A program made the translations under genes and the position numbers. From an uncultured Clostridium sp. (lineage in GTDB: Bacteria > Bacillota > Clostridia > Clostridiales > Clostridiaceae), in NCBI GenBank assembly GCA_903789665.1, contig CAIFEX010000016.1, positions 1 to 64,000 of the forward strand: a DNA stretch of 64,000 nucleotides, read 5' to 3'. Shown piece after piece: positions 1 to 8,546 of the stretch. The notes beneath the pieces are model-generated. The model did no database searches. It was not told the DNA's origin and saw only the letters and a list, made by a program, of their open reading frames with translations. The first letter of the stretch is position 1; every line of letters starts with the position of its first letter.

Positions 1-43
1 GGTACTGCAGGGGAGGCCCTGTGGGAGAGCAGGTCGCTGCCGG
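1..43 (+). rRNA. rrf: 5S ribosomal RNA, 3' end only
   Basis: The first 43 bases match the 3' end of a clostridial 5S rRNA: the GGTACTGCAGGGGAG block, the complementary CCCTGTGGGAGAGCAGG block and the closing GTCGCTGCCGG. The 5' part lies outside the window. A tRNA-Asn follows 21 bases later, so this is the tail of an rRNA operon. Confidence 0.85.
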
Positions 44-64
44 ATATATTTATATTTGATTTGT

Positions 65-139
65 TCCGTGGTAGCTCAATGGTTGAGCATTCGGCTGTTA
101 ACCGAAGGGTTGGAGGTTCGAGCCCTCTCCACGGAGCCA
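65..139 (+). tRNA. tRNA-Asn (anticodon GTT)
   Basis: A full cloverleaf can be folded. The acceptor stem pairs TCCGTGG (65-71) with CCACGGA (129-135), position 136 is the discriminator G, and CCA is encoded at 137-139. The anticodon loop CTGTTAA has GTT at 97-99, and the T loop reads GGTTCGAGCC. It is probably transcribed with the 5S gene just upstream. Confidence 0.97.
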
Positions 140-177
140 TTTTATTTTTTGAATTTATATTATATCAGGGAAGTTTT

Positions 178-206
178 TCAGGCTTTTATGCAAGCCTGAT
201 TTTTTG
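178..206 (+). terminator. Rho-independent terminator of the rRNA/tRNA operon
   Basis: Stem TCAGGCTT / AAGCCTGA with a short loop, followed by a run of T. It lies 40 bases after the tRNA and ends the rRNA-tRNA transcript before the convergent gene at 239. Confidence 0.85.
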
Positions 207-238
207 TGCTATGGAATAAGAATAAGAACTATTACAGA

Positions 239-1105
239 TTATTTTTTGTTGATTTTGCTGCCGTCACTTGTTAGCAGTACAGTTCCGTCTACGTCCGTTC
301 TATAAATTTGTATATTTTTCTTTTTTAGTTTATTTACTGTATTTCTTGTTGGATGTCCGTATTTATTATTCCTTCCACAACTTATTACAGCTATCTTGGG
401 ATCAACTTTGTCTAAAAACTCTGTTGAAGTGGAAGACGAACTTCCATGGTGTCCAATTTTTAATACATCTGCTGAAAGATCATAATTTTTAGCTATTATT
501 TCATCTTCACTTTTATTTTCGGCATCACCTGTGAATAGGAATTTAGTATTTCCATAGGTGATTTTCAAAACTATAGAATAGTTATTGGTATCTTCATATG
601 CAGTATTGTTTGGAGCTAATATTTCAGCTCTGGTGTTTTTACCTAAATTTAAATCTGTGACTTGTGGAATTGGAACATTTATTTTCATATTTTTATGTTT
701 CAATGCAGTTATCATATTCTCAAAAGTTATAGTATTGGCCGTCTTTTTAGGAGCATAAAATTTATATATGTCAAATTTTTTTATTATTGAACTCATTCCT
801 CCTATGTGATCTTCGTCTGGATGAGTTGCAATTACATAGTCCAATTTTTTTATATCATATTTTTTCAGATAAGATATTAAATTATCTTTAGCTTCATTTG
901 GACCTGCATCTATTAAAAGATTTTTGCCATTTACCTGAATGAGTTCGCTGTCACCCTGTCCTACATCTATGTAATGAATTATGATATGGGAAGATCTGAC
1001 TTTTGAATTCAGTACATTGACAGCATTTTTAGTACAGCCGGAGAATATGAAGATTGCTATTAGGAGTATGCTTATTATATTTAGGTATTTTTTTATAAAT
1101 TTCAC
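239..1105 (-). CDS. MBL-fold hydrolase lipoprotein (ComEC C-terminal-domain family)
   Basis: Metallo-beta-lactamase-fold protein of 288 residues, related to the C-terminal domain of the DNA-uptake protein ComEC/Rec2. Residues 1-24 are a lipoprotein signal ending in the lipobox FSGC (Cys24), so it should be anchored to the outer face of the membrane. DVGQGDS (47-53) and the metal-binding H95-x-D97-x-D99-H100 are present, with GHHGSSSS further on. The start codon is GTG at 1103-1105, preceded by AAAGGAG. It follows the acyltransferase by 24 bases on the same strand and is probably co-transcribed. There is no ComEC membrane channel, so it is a stand-alone secreted hydrolase. Phosphodiesterase or nuclease activity is plausible from the family, but the substrate is unknown. 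Confidence 0.88.
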   Translation of the reverse strand: MKFIKKYLNIISILLIAIFIFSGCTKNAVNVLNSKVRSSHIIIHYIDVGQGDSELIQVNGKNLLIDAGPNEAKDNLISYLKKYDIKKLDYVIATHPDEDHIGGMSSIIKKFDIYKFYAPKKTANTITFENMITALKHKNMKINVPIPQVTDLNLGKNTRAEILAPNNTAYEDTNNYSIVLKITYGNTKFLFTGDAENKSEDEIIAKNYDLSADVLKIGHHGSSSSTSTEFLDKVDPKIAVISCGRNNKYGHPTRNTVNKLKKKNIQIYRTDVDGTVLLTSDGSKINKK

Positions 1106-1129
1106 ATTGTAACAGCTCCTTTAACAGTA

Positions 1130-1852
1130 TTAATATGGCAGTATTTTTTCGGATATCTTTTGCCTTATTATGTTGGATAGATTTGAAAGCTCTTCCTTTG
1201 AAAGATTATCGGTATATATCGGTTCACATATAGTTATTTTCACATCAGCTGGTTTTAATACACTGTGTTTGTTACCCTCCCTCAATTTGTAGCTGCCGTC
1301 TATGGCAATAGGGACTATAGGCACTTTGGATTTTAGAGCCAGTTTTAAACTTCCCTTCTTGAAATTACCCACTTTAGGCCCTTTACTTCTGGTTCCCTCG
1401 GGAAATATCACCATATTTTGGCCGCTTTTTAAAATTTGTATGCCTTTGTTTATTGATTTTACAGCTTCACGTATATTTTGCCTGTCGATAAAAACACAAT
1501 TTATCTGTTCCATCCAATAAGTGAGCAGTCCTATCTTGGTAATTTCCTTTTTAGCTATAAATCCCACTGTTCTGTCAAGGACAGATATAATTATAGGTAT
1601 GTCGAAAAATCCCTGGTGGTTGGAAACGAAGAGGCAGGGAACTTTCGGAAGATTCTCTTTGCCTATTAATTTAATTCTGGCATTCATTAGATTTAGAATG
1701 AAATTTGCCCATTTTTTTACAGAAATATATATGTAATTTTCTGCTTTTTCTTTATTACCGGTACTTTTTATTTTTTCCAATTTTATTTTTTTGGCTATTG
1801 TACCTATCATGTATAGAATAAAAATAAAGTACAAGAAAATAGTTTTTAGCAT
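1130..1852 (-). CDS. plsC: 1-acyl-sn-glycerol-3-phosphate acyltransferase (PlsC family)
   Basis: Membrane-associated acyltransferase of 240 residues that should convert lysophosphatidic acid to phosphatidic acid in phospholipid synthesis. One hydrophobic N-terminal segment (about residues 3-20) is followed by the catalytic NHQGFFD block (His79 and Asp84 of the HX4D motif) and the FPEGTR substrate-binding motif (150-155). VPIVPIAIDG is the usual fourth block. The ATG start has AGGAGG at good spacing. It is the first gene of a minus-strand pair with the MBL lipoprotein downstream. Length is normal for the family. Whether it is the main PlsC or a paralogue cannot be told from the window. Confidence 0.93.
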   Translation of the reverse strand: MLKTIFLYFIFILYMIGTIAKKIKLEKIKSTGNKEKAENYIYISVKKWANFILNLMNARIKLIGKENLPKVPCLFVSNHQGFFDIPIIISVLDRTVGFIAKKEITKIGLLTYWMEQINCVFIDRQNIREAVKSINKGIQILKSGQNMVIFPEGTRSKGPKVGNFKKGSLKLALKSKVPIVPIAIDGSYKLREGNKHSVLKPADVKITICEPIYTDNLSKEELSNLSNIIRQKISEKILPY

Positions 1853-2062
1853 AATTTGATTCCTCCTTGTAGAATCACTCGATGATTTCGCAAATATTAC
1901 CTATATATTATATCATATCCAATTATCATATATATTGAATGAATAATTTAACTTTTGCTGGAGATATTCATTAAGCCAATTCATAAGATAAAAATCCTAT
2001 TTATATAGTAATTGCATATAATAATAGACTTAATTCAATTATAATAAATAAAAAATATTTAT
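1853..2062. other. AT-rich intergenic region between divergent genes
   Basis: About 400 bases separate the divergent acyltransferase and citrate synthase genes. The sequence is very AT-rich. A TATAAT-like box for the minus gene is present at 1907-1912, but I could not find a convincing -35 partner. Apart from the plus-strand promoter listed separately, I see no gene or structured RNA. Confidence 0.5.
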
Positions 2063-2091
2063 TTGATAATATAAAATAAAAGTGTTACAAT
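2063..2091 (+). promoter_or_regulatory. Sigma-A type promoter for the citrate synthase operon
   Basis: TTGATA (2063-2068), a 17-base spacer and TACAAT (2086-2091). This predicts a start near 2098 and a 5' leader of about 160 bases. Confidence 0.55.
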
Positions 2092-2256
2092 AATAATTAA
2101 TTTGTTATTATATGAATTAAATAAGCTATGATTATTAAATGGATCTTTAAATTATATAGGGCTGTAGAAGATACATATGAAATAAATAGACAATAATGAT
2201 TCAAAAATCCATTTAAAATTATAGATCCAATATTTTAAGCCAGGGGGATGATTTTC

Positions 2257-3618
2257 TTGAAAAAGAGTTCTGTCAATTACAGATTGGATAATGTAAGCAG
2301 TCCTAATCTCTATAAGGACATATTTCCTTATGATGAAATACCGAAAATAGCTTTTGATAATGTACATGTTCCTATGGATATTCCAGAAAAAATGTATATT
2401 ACAGATACGACTTTTAGGGACGGACAGCAATCTATGCCACCCTATACAAGCGAGCAGATAATAAGAATTTTTGATTATCTTCATCAATTGGATAATAATT
2501 CTGGTATAATTAAACAGACAGAGTTTTTTTTATATACAGAAAAAGACAGAAAGGCAGCTGAGACATGTATTGAAAGAGGTTATAAATTTCCTGAAGTGAC
2601 TTCATGGATAAGAGCCAATAAGGAAGATTTTAAACTTGTGAAGCAGATGGGGATTAAAGAAACTGGAATGCTTATGTCCTGTTCAGATTACCATATATTT
2701 AAAAAACTCAAGATGACGAGGCAGGAGGCTATGGATATGTATTTGGACATAGCTCGGGAAGTCTTGAACAGCGGAATTTATCTGAGATGTCATTTGGAGG
2801 ACATTACCAGGGCTGATTTTTATGGATTTGTAGTCCCGCTTGTGACCAAGCTGATGGAACTGTCTCGAGAGGCGAACATCCCTGTAAAAGTAAGAGCTTG
2901 TGATACTTTGGGACTGGGAGTGCCCTATGGCGGAGTAGCTGTTCCGAGGAGTGTTCAGAAGATTATTTACGGACTTAGGACTATCTGTGGAGTTCCCTCT
3001 GATTTAATAGAATGGCATGGACATAATGATTTTTACAGTGTAGTAGATAATTCCGCGACGGCTTGGTTGTATGGAGCTTCTTCTGTAAATACTTCTTTGC
3101 TGGGAATAGGTGAAAGAACTGGCAACTGTCCACTGGAGGCAATGGTGTTTGAATATGCACAGCTGAAGGGCAACACGGGCAATATGGATTTACATGTCAT
3201 AACGGAATTGGCCGAATACTTTAGCAAAGAGATGAAGTACGATATACCTACAAGGACACCTTTTGTTGGAAGGGAATTTAATGAAACCAGGGCAGGAATA
3301 CATGCGGACGGAATGTTAAAAGACGAAGAGATCTACAATGCTTTTGACACAGATAAAATTTTGGGAAAGCCAATTGTGGTAGCGGTGAACCAGTATTCAG
3401 GGCATGCTGGAATTGCAGCTTGGATTAATACTTACTACAAATTAAAGGACAGCGATAAAGTTGACAAAAAAGACAAGAGGGTCAATAAAATAAAATTGTG
3501 GGTAGATGAACAATATAAATCAGGAAGAACTACAATGATAGGTAACAATGAACTTGAACTTCTAGTTAAAAAATTAATGCCAGAAATTGTAGAAAAAAAA
3601 GAAGAGAGAGCTAGTTGA
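2257..3618 (+). CDS. Re-type citrate synthase
   Basis: Condenses acetyl-CoA and oxaloacetate to citrate with Re stereochemistry. This is an HMG-CoA-lyase/isopropylmalate-synthase-type TIM barrel unrelated to the usual Si-citrate synthase. The family signature TFRDGQQS (Arg54-Asp55) and the metal-binding HGHND (His254, His256) are visible. The protein closely resembles the characterised Re-citrate synthase type of C. kluyveri, and aconitase and isocitrate dehydrogenase follow directly, which fixes the function. I prefer the TTG at 2257, nine bases after GGGGG, over the ATG at 2248, which touches the Shine-Dalgarno sequence. The alternative in the same superfamily, homocitrate synthase, fits the neighbours less well. 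The protein has 453 residues from TTG. Confidence 0.9.
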   Translation: MKKSSVNYRLDNVSSPNLYKDIFPYDEIPKIAFDNVHVPMDIPEKMYITDTTFRDGQQSMPPYTSEQIIRIFDYLHQLDNNSGIIKQTEFFLYTEKDRKAAETCIERGYKFPEVTSWIRANKEDFKLVKQMGIKETGMLMSCSDYHIFKKLKMTRQEAMDMYLDIAREVLNSGIYLRCHLEDITRADFYGFVVPLVTKLMELSREANIPVKVRACDTLGLGVPYGGVAVPRSVQKIIYGLRTICGVPSDLIEWHGHNDFYSVVDNSATAWLYGASSVNTSLLGIGERTGNCPLEAMVFEYAQLKGNTGNMDLHVITELAEYFSKEMKYDIPTRTPFVGREFNETRAGIHADGMLKDEEIYNAFDTDKILGKPIVVAVNQYSGHAGIAAWINTYYKLKDSDKVDKKDKRVNKIKLWVDEQYKSGRTTMIGNNELELLVKKLMPEIVEKKEERAS

Positions 3619-3653
3619 TTAAACAATATATTTATAGAAATGAGGGATGCAAT

Positions 3654-5591
3654 GTGGGATTGAACGCAGCAAAAAAAATAATAAAGAATCATCTGGTTAA
3701 AGGTGAAATGGTTCCTGGCAGGGAAATTGCAATAAAAATAGATAGAACTCTTACCCAGGATTCTACAGGCACTATGGCCTACCTTCAGTTTGAAGCACTT
3801 GGAATAGATAGAGTGAAGACAAAAAAGTCCGTGGCTTTTATAGATCATAATATGCTTCAATCGGGTCCGGAAAATGCGGACGACCACTTGTACATTCAAA
3901 CTATGGCGAAGAAACACGGCATATATTTTTCCAGACCGGGAAATGGGATATGTCATCAAGTTAATTTGGAGAGATTTGGAGTGCCGGGAGATACCCTTCT
4001 GGGTTCTGACAGCCATACTCCTACGGCAGGTGGTATAGGAATGCTTGCCATCGGTGCAGGTGGGCTTGATGTGGCAGTAGCCATGGGCGGTGGAGAGTAT
4101 TACTTGAATATGCCCAAGATAGTAAAGGTAAATCTAGAGGGCAAATTGAGAGAATGGGTTACAGCAAAAGATATAATTCTAGAAATGCTAAAGAGACTTA
4201 CTGTTAAAGGCGGGATCGGAAAGATATTCGAGTATGTGGGAGAAGGTGCAAAGACGCTGTCCGTCCCTGAGAGAGCAACTATAACAAATATGGGGGCAGA
4301 ACTCGGTGCTACCACTTCGATATTTCCCAGCGACGACGTAGTCTATAAATTTTTAAAGGCACAGGGAAGGGAAAAAGATTTTTCCTGCGTTGAGCCGGAT
4401 GAAGATGCGGGCTACGATGAGGAAATGAAGATAGATTTATCTTCCCTGGAGCCTATGGCTGCATGTCCGCATAGCCCTGATAAAGTGGCTGCTGTTTCTG
4501 AACTGGAAAGTATAAAAGTGAATCAGGTGTGTATAGGAAGTTGTACCAATTCATCTTATGTCGATATGATGAAAGTTGCAAATATTCTAAAGGGAAGAAC
4601 TGTAGATGAAAATGTCTCACTTACAATATCACCTGGTTCAAGGCAGGTTCTGAATATGTTGTCTAAAAATGGAGCTTTAGGTTATATGATAGGTGCAGGT
4701 GCGAGAGTATTGGAGAGTGCCTGCGGACCCTGTATAGGAATGGGGCAGTCACCTGCTACTGATGCTGTATCTCTTAGAACTTTCAATAGAAATTTTGAAG
4801 GAAGATCCGGCACTAAATCTGCAAAGGTATATTTGGTAAGCCCGGAAGTTGCAGCTGTTTCCGCATTAACAGGCCATATCACGGATCCAAAGTGTTTTGG
4901 AAAGCCTTATGAAATTGACATGCCCAAAGAATTTTTAATAGATGACAATATGGTGGTCAAACCAAGTGAGAATGGAGATAATGTAAAAATAATGAGGGGA
5001 CCTAATATAAAGCCATTTCCAAAGGCAAAGCCTCTGACTGACGTGATAAGCGGAAAAGTTCTCACGAAGGTAGGAAACAATATAACTACAGATCATATAA
5101 TGCCCTCTAATGCAAAGTTATTACCTTACAGATCCAATATACCGTATTTATCCAATTACTGTCTGACACCCTGCGATAAAGATTTCCCTTCAAAAGCGAG
5201 AAAAAATTCAGGAGGCTTTATATTGGCGGGAGAAAATTATGGACAGGGATCCAGCAGGGAACATGCCGCACTGGCTCCACTTTATCTGGGAGTAAAGGCG
5301 GTATTTGCCAAGTCTTTTGCTAGAATTCACAGACAAAATCTCATAAATAATGGAATAATTCCCCTGGCTTTTAAAAAACCTGAAGACTATGAAGATATAG
5401 ATGTGATGGATGAACTTGAGATGGTAGATATGTTTGAACAAATTGACAGTGATGTGATTGTAGTAAAGAATAAGACTAAAAATAAAGAGTATAATATGTC
5501 GTTTAATGTTACCCAAAGGCAGAGAAATATGATAAAATATGGTGGACTGTTGAATTTAATGAAAGAGCAGCATTTGAAGTTGAACATATAG
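3654..5591 (+). CDS. acn: Aconitate hydratase
   Basis: Isomerises citrate to isocitrate with a [4Fe-4S] cluster. The cluster ligands are visible as Cys297 in CIGSCTNSS and Cys357/Cys360 in ACGPCIG. The C-terminal swivel domain contains the GSSREHAA loop. The length of 645 residues fits the shorter bacterial/homoaconitase-like type. The reading frame is open further upstream, but the GTG at 3654 is preceded by GAGGG at seven bases and gives the typical N-terminus MGLNAAKKIIKNHLV. It follows Re-citrate synthase by 35 bases and precedes icd by 24, so the three form one operon for 2-oxoglutarate and glutamate synthesis. Confidence 0.94.
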   Translation: MGLNAAKKIIKNHLVKGEMVPGREIAIKIDRTLTQDSTGTMAYLQFEALGIDRVKTKKSVAFIDHNMLQSGPENADDHLYIQTMAKKHGIYFSRPGNGICHQVNLERFGVPGDTLLGSDSHTPTAGGIGMLAIGAGGLDVAVAMGGGEYYLNMPKIVKVNLEGKLREWVTAKDIILEMLKRLTVKGGIGKIFEYVGEGAKTLSVPERATITNMGAELGATTSIFPSDDVVYKFLKAQGREKDFSCVEPDEDAGYDEEMKIDLSSLEPMAACPHSPDKVAAVSELESIKVNQVCIGSCTNSSYVDMMKVANILKGRTVDENVSLTISPGSRQVLNMLSKNGALGYMIGAGARVLESACGPCIGMGQSPATDAVSLRTFNRNFEGRSGTKSAKVYLVSPEVAAVSALTGHITDPKCFGKPYEIDMPKEFLIDDNMVVKPSENGDNVKIMRGPNIKPFPKAKPLTDVISGKVLTKVGNNITTDHIMPSNAKLLPYRSNIPYLSNYCLTPCDKDFPSKARKNSGGFILAGENYGQGSSREHAALAPLYLGVKAVFAKSFARIHRQNLINNGIIPLAFKKPEDYEDIDVMDELEMVDMFEQIDSDVIVVKNKTKNKEYNMSFNVTQRQRNMIKYGGLLNLMKEQHLKLNI

Positions 5592-5615
5592 ATAATTAAG
5601 GGGGTAATTTATTTC

Positions 5616-6620
5616 ATGAAGAACAGACATAAGATAACTCTTATTCCCGGCGACGGTATAGGGCCGGAGGTTAGTAAGGCGGCGACAAAAGTTATAGCTG
5701 CCAGCGGCGTTGATGTAGATTGGGAAGTAGTTGAAGCCGGGGCGGCGTTTATAGATAAGTACGGCACTCCCATTCCTGAGAAGGTTATTGACAGTATAGA
5801 AAAAAACAAGGTAGCACTGAAAGGACCTGTGACCACACCGGTGGGCAAGGGATTTAGGAGTGTTAATGTGACTTTGAGAAAAAGGCTGAATTTATATGCC
5901 AATATAAGGCCCATAAAGACTTATAAAGGTGTAGAATCCAAGTACAATGATGTGAATTTGGTCATATTCAGGGAAAATACAGAGGATCTTTATGCGGGAA
6001 TAGAATTTATGGTGAATGATGAAACGGCGGAAGGCGTGAAAATAATATCCAAGAATGCCAGCAGAAGAATAGTAAAGGCAGCTTTTGAATATGCAGTTAA
6101 TAATGGCAGAAAAAAAGTAACTGCTGTTCATAAGGCCAATATAATGAAATTGTCAGATGGGCTCTTTTTGAGAACAGCTGAGGAAGTGGCCCGTGATTAC
6201 AAAAATATAGAATTTGACAATGTAATAGTGGATGCCATGAGTATGAAATTGGTACTGCATCCTGAAAAATATGATGTGCTTGTGATGCCTAATTTGTACG
6301 GCGACATATTGTCAGATCTGGCATCTGGGCTTGTTGGAGGACTTGGATTGGTTCCCGGAGCTAATATAGGAAAAAATCAAGCTATATTTGAGCCTGCACA
6401 TGGATCGGCCCCTGACATTGCGGGACAGAATAAGGCAGACCCTACAGCTATTATACTGTCTTCGGTTATGATGCTAAATTATTTACATGAAAAGGAAGCT
6501 GCAGACAGAATTGAAAGGGCAGTGGAAAAGACGCTTGAAGAAGGAAAACATAAAACTCCTGACCTTGGAGGGAATTCGACTACTGACGAGTTTACAGATG
6601 AAATAATTTCAAATTTGTAA
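5616..6620 (+). CDS. icd: Isocitrate dehydrogenase, probably NAD-dependent
   Basis: Oxidatively decarboxylates isocitrate to 2-oxoglutarate. This is a 334-residue member of the IDH/isopropylmalate dehydrogenase family. Visible motifs are the N-terminal IPGDGIGPEV, the substrate-binding SVNVTLRKR, RENTEDLYAG, and NLYGDILSDLASG for metal binding. In the cofactor loop HGSAPDIAG, Asp267 and Ile268 stand where E. coli NADP-IDH has Lys344-Tyr345, which points to NAD specificity (inference). The ATG has AGGGGG eleven bases upstream. It is the last gene of the oxidative TCA branch operon. Isopropylmalate dehydrogenase is the alternative, but the neighbours argue against it. Confidence 0.92.
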   Translation: MKNRHKITLIPGDGIGPEVSKAATKVIAASGVDVDWEVVEAGAAFIDKYGTPIPEKVIDSIEKNKVALKGPVTTPVGKGFRSVNVTLRKRLNLYANIRPIKTYKGVESKYNDVNLVIFRENTEDLYAGIEFMVNDETAEGVKIISKNASRRIVKAAFEYAVNNGRKKVTAVHKANIMKLSDGLFLRTAEEVARDYKNIEFDNVIVDAMSMKLVLHPEKYDVLVMPNLYGDILSDLASGLVGGLGLVPGANIGKNQAIFEPAHGSAPDIAGQNKADPTAIILSSVMMLNYLHEKEAADRIERAVEKTLEEGKHKTPDLGGNSTTDEFTDEIISNL

Positions 6621-6629
6621 AATAAAAAA

Positions 6630-6664
6630 CTATCTCCACATCAAATTGTAGGGATAGCCTTTTA
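6630..6664. terminator. Bidirectional terminator between icd and metY
   Basis: Stem CTATCTCCAC (6630-6639) with GTAGGGATAG (6648-6657), containing one wobble and one mismatch. On the minus strand it is followed by TTTTTTATTTT, a strong U tract ending metY. On the plus strand it is followed by CCTTTTAT, which is weaker. Confidence 0.65.
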
Positions 6665-6701
6665 TAATTAAATTATATAAAAAGATTAGGAAGTTGTCTA
6701 A

Positions 6702-7985
6702 TTAAGCTTTTGCAAGGGCTTGGTCCAAATCATATATTATGTCATCTATACTCTCTACGCCAATCGAAAGTCTTATGAGATCAGGAGTTACTCCTGCAGC
6801 TTTCTGTTGTTCTGCGTTTAGTTCTGCATGAGTTGTACTTGCCGGGTGAATTACCAGTGACTTCGCATCTGCCACATTTGCAAGTAAAGAGAATAACTTG
6901 ACACTATTTATAAATTTCTTTCCAGCTTCAAATCCACCTTTTATTCCGAAAGTAAATATAGAACCTGCTCCCTTTGGAAAATATTTTTTAGCCAGTTCCC
7001 TATATGGACTTCCTTCCAGTTCAGGATAGTTTATCCATGAAACCTTTGGATGTTTGCTTAGAAATTTAACTACCTTTCTTGTATTTTCAACATGTCTTTC
7101 AACTCTTAGTGAAAGTGATTCAAGTCCGTTGAGGAAATAAAATGCACTTTGAGGGCTCAATGTGGCACCGGTATTTCTCAAAAGCTGCACTCTTGCTTTT
7201 GTAGCAAATGCGGTAGGACCTTGATCTGCATATACAAGTCCTCCGTAACTTTCGTCAGGTGTAGTGAAGTCAGGGAATTTTCCGCTTGCCCTCCAGTCGA
7301 ATTTTCCGCCATCAACTATGACACCGCCTATGGTAGTTCCATGTCCACCTATGAACTTGGTTGCAGAATGAACAATTACGTCTGCACCCCAGTCTATTGG
7401 TTTAACAAGATAAGGAGTCCCAAAAGTATTATCTACAATAAGTGGTATTTTATTTTCGTGTGCTATTTTTGCCACTGCTTCTATATCCAATACATTTATT
7501 CTTGGATTTCCTATGGTTTCAGCATAGACGGCTTTTGTATTATCTTTGATTGCTTTTCTTATGTTTTCAGGATCGTCGGGATCTACAAATGTCACGTCAA
7601 TTCCCAACTTTTTCAAAGTGACAGAGAACAGTTCGTATGTTCCACCATAGAGAGTGCTGGCAGAAACTATATTGTCCCCTGTATTTGCCACGTTCAATAT
7701 GGCATATAATATTGCCGCCAAGCCTGATGCTGTAGCAAGGCCTGCACTTCCGCCTTCAAGAGCGGCTATTCTTTTTTCAAATACATCTTCTGTTGGATTC
7801 ATTATTCTTGCATATACATTTCCGGGTTTTTTCAGCTGAAAGAAATCTGCAGCCTCGTCAGCGTCTTTAAATACAAAGGATGTTGTCTGGTAGATTGGGA
7901 CCGCCCTTGCTCCTGTTGTTGGATCAGGCACTTGTCCTGCATGTACTTGTAGAGTTTCAAAACCTAATTTTCTCTTTTCACTCAT
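6702..7985 (-). CDS. metY: O-acetylhomoserine sulfhydrylase (homocysteine synthase)
   Basis: PLP enzyme of the Cys/Met metabolism family that makes homocysteine from O-acetylhomoserine and sulfide. It has 427 residues, the usual length. The PLP lysine is Lys210 in [13 protein letters not shown], and YQTTSFVF and the N-terminal [11 protein letters not shown] are typical of MetY. The frame is open 12 codons further up, but the ATG at 7985 has a perfect GAGGAGG seven bases upstream and gives the conserved N-terminus. It sits behind a SAM-I riboswitch and terminator, so it should be switched off when S-adenosylmethionine is plentiful. The product feeds MetH, encoded divergently. Confidence 0.95.
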   Translation of the reverse strand: MSEKRKLGFETLQVHAGQVPDPTTGARAVPIYQTTSFVFKDADEAADFFQLKKPGNVYARIMNPTEDVFEKRIAALEGGSAGLATASGLAAILYAILNVANTGDNIVSASTLYGGTYELFSVTLKKLGIDVTFVDPDDPENIRKAIKDNTKAVYAETIGNPRINVLDIEAVAKIAHENKIPLIVDNTFGTPYLVKPIDWGADVIVHSATKFIGGHGTTIGGVIVDGGKFDWRASGKFPDFTTPDESYGGLVYADQGPTAFATKARVQLLRNTGATLSPQSAFYFLNGLESLSLRVERHVENTRKVVKFLSKHPKVSWINYPELEGSPYRELAKKYFPKGAGSIFTFGIKGGFEAGKKFINSVKLFSLLANVADAKSLVIHPASTTHAELNAEQQKAAGVTPDLIRLSIGVESIDDIIYDLDQALAKA

Positions 7986-8050
7986 ATTTATTTCCTCCTC
8001 ATATTTTGATGTATCAAACATTTTTGGACGAAACTTCTATTTAAATTGGC

Positions 8051-8090
8051 AAAATAAAAAATCTTCCTGCCGATGAGATACAAGAAGATT
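8051..8090 (-). terminator. Attenuator hairpin of the metY SAM riboswitch
   Basis: Read on the minus strand, AATCTTCTTG pairs with CAGGAAGATT (one wobble) and is followed by TTTTTATTTT. It lies between the SAM-I aptamer and metY, as expected for a transcriptional expression platform. Confidence 0.85.
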
Positions 8091-8100
8091 TTTCTTCATG

Positions 8101-8224
8101 CTCCTCATCTTTCAGACTACATGCTTTTGCATATGTCTGCTGGAATTAGCACCGTTGAATGGAAATGATCATTCAGGTTGCCGGGCATCATAGGGCCAGT
8201 CCCTCAGCCGCTCTGGATAAGAAG
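8101..8224 (-). promoter_or_regulatory. SAM-I (S-box) riboswitch upstream of metY
   Basis: The minus strand carries the S-box core: CCAGAGCGGCTGAGGGA, the GCCC...GGCAACC segment, GGTGCTAATTCC and TGAAAGATGAG. Helix P1 pairs CTTCTTATC (8216-8224 region) with GATGAGGAG (8101-8109) over nine pairs. A terminator and metY follow. SAM binding should stabilise P1 and allow termination. Confidence 0.96.
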
Positions 8225-8244
8225 TTTCGTATTTGATTAAGAAA

Positions 8245-8274
8245 ATCATAACAGAAGATTATATAACTTGTCAA
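8245..8274 (-). promoter_or_regulatory. Sigma-A promoter for metY
   Basis: Minus strand TTGACA (complement of 8269-8274), an 18-base spacer and TATGAT (complement of 8245-8250). Transcription would start just before the riboswitch P1 strand. Confidence 0.75.
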
Positions 8275-8307
8275 GAGAAAAATGAAAAAAATAAAAAATT
8301 TATACAT

Positions 8308-8336
8308 TTGACAATTTTGGTTTTAAGTATTAATAT
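8308..8336 (+). promoter_or_regulatory. Sigma-A promoter for metH
   Basis: TTGACA (8308-8313), exactly 17 bases, TAATAT (8331-8336). The predicted start is about 8343, directly at the 5' strand of the second SAM-I aptamer. Confidence 0.85.
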
Positions 8337-8343
8337 TAAAATA

Positions 8344-8449
8344 TTCTTATCAAGAGAGATTGAGGGACAGGCCCTGTGAAATCCGACAACCGGCAGTTAC
8401 GTATCGGTGTCAATTCCTGCAGAATAGAATTAATTCTGAAAGATAAGAA
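8344..8449 (+). promoter_or_regulatory. SAM-I (S-box) riboswitch upstream of metH
   Basis: Core elements read on the plus strand: TTCTTATC, AGAGAGATTGAGGGA, GGCCC with GACAACCGGC, CGGTGTCAATTCCTGC, and TGAAAGATAAG. P1 pairs 8344-8351 with 8442-8449. A terminator hairpin at 8476 follows, then metH. It is independent of the metY riboswitch on the other strand. Confidence 0.95.
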
Positions 8450-8475
8450 AGATTGCTTTTTATAGATGAAATTGT

Positions 8476-8513
8476 AAGCTGCTTTCCTTGTCTTGGGAAA
8501 AGCGGCTTTTTAT
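8476..8513 (+). terminator. Attenuator hairpin of the metH SAM riboswitch
   Basis: AAGCTGCTTTCC pairs with GGAAAAGCGGCTT (one wobble, one bulge) and is followed by a T run. It is placed between the aptamer and the metH ribosome binding site. Confidence 0.85.
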
Positions 8514-8546
8514 ATGCAAAATTGTATTTGAAAAGGGGTGGAGTAA

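Noticed and set aside
3435-4016. 193-codon minus-strand ORF inside the citrate synthase/aconitase genes
   Set aside because: It is antisense to two well-conserved genes, has no Shine-Dalgarno and shows no recognisable protein features.
7149-7709. 186-codon plus-strand ORF inside metY
   Set aside because: It is a shadow of the conserved metY reading frame with Cys/Tyr-rich composition and no start signals.
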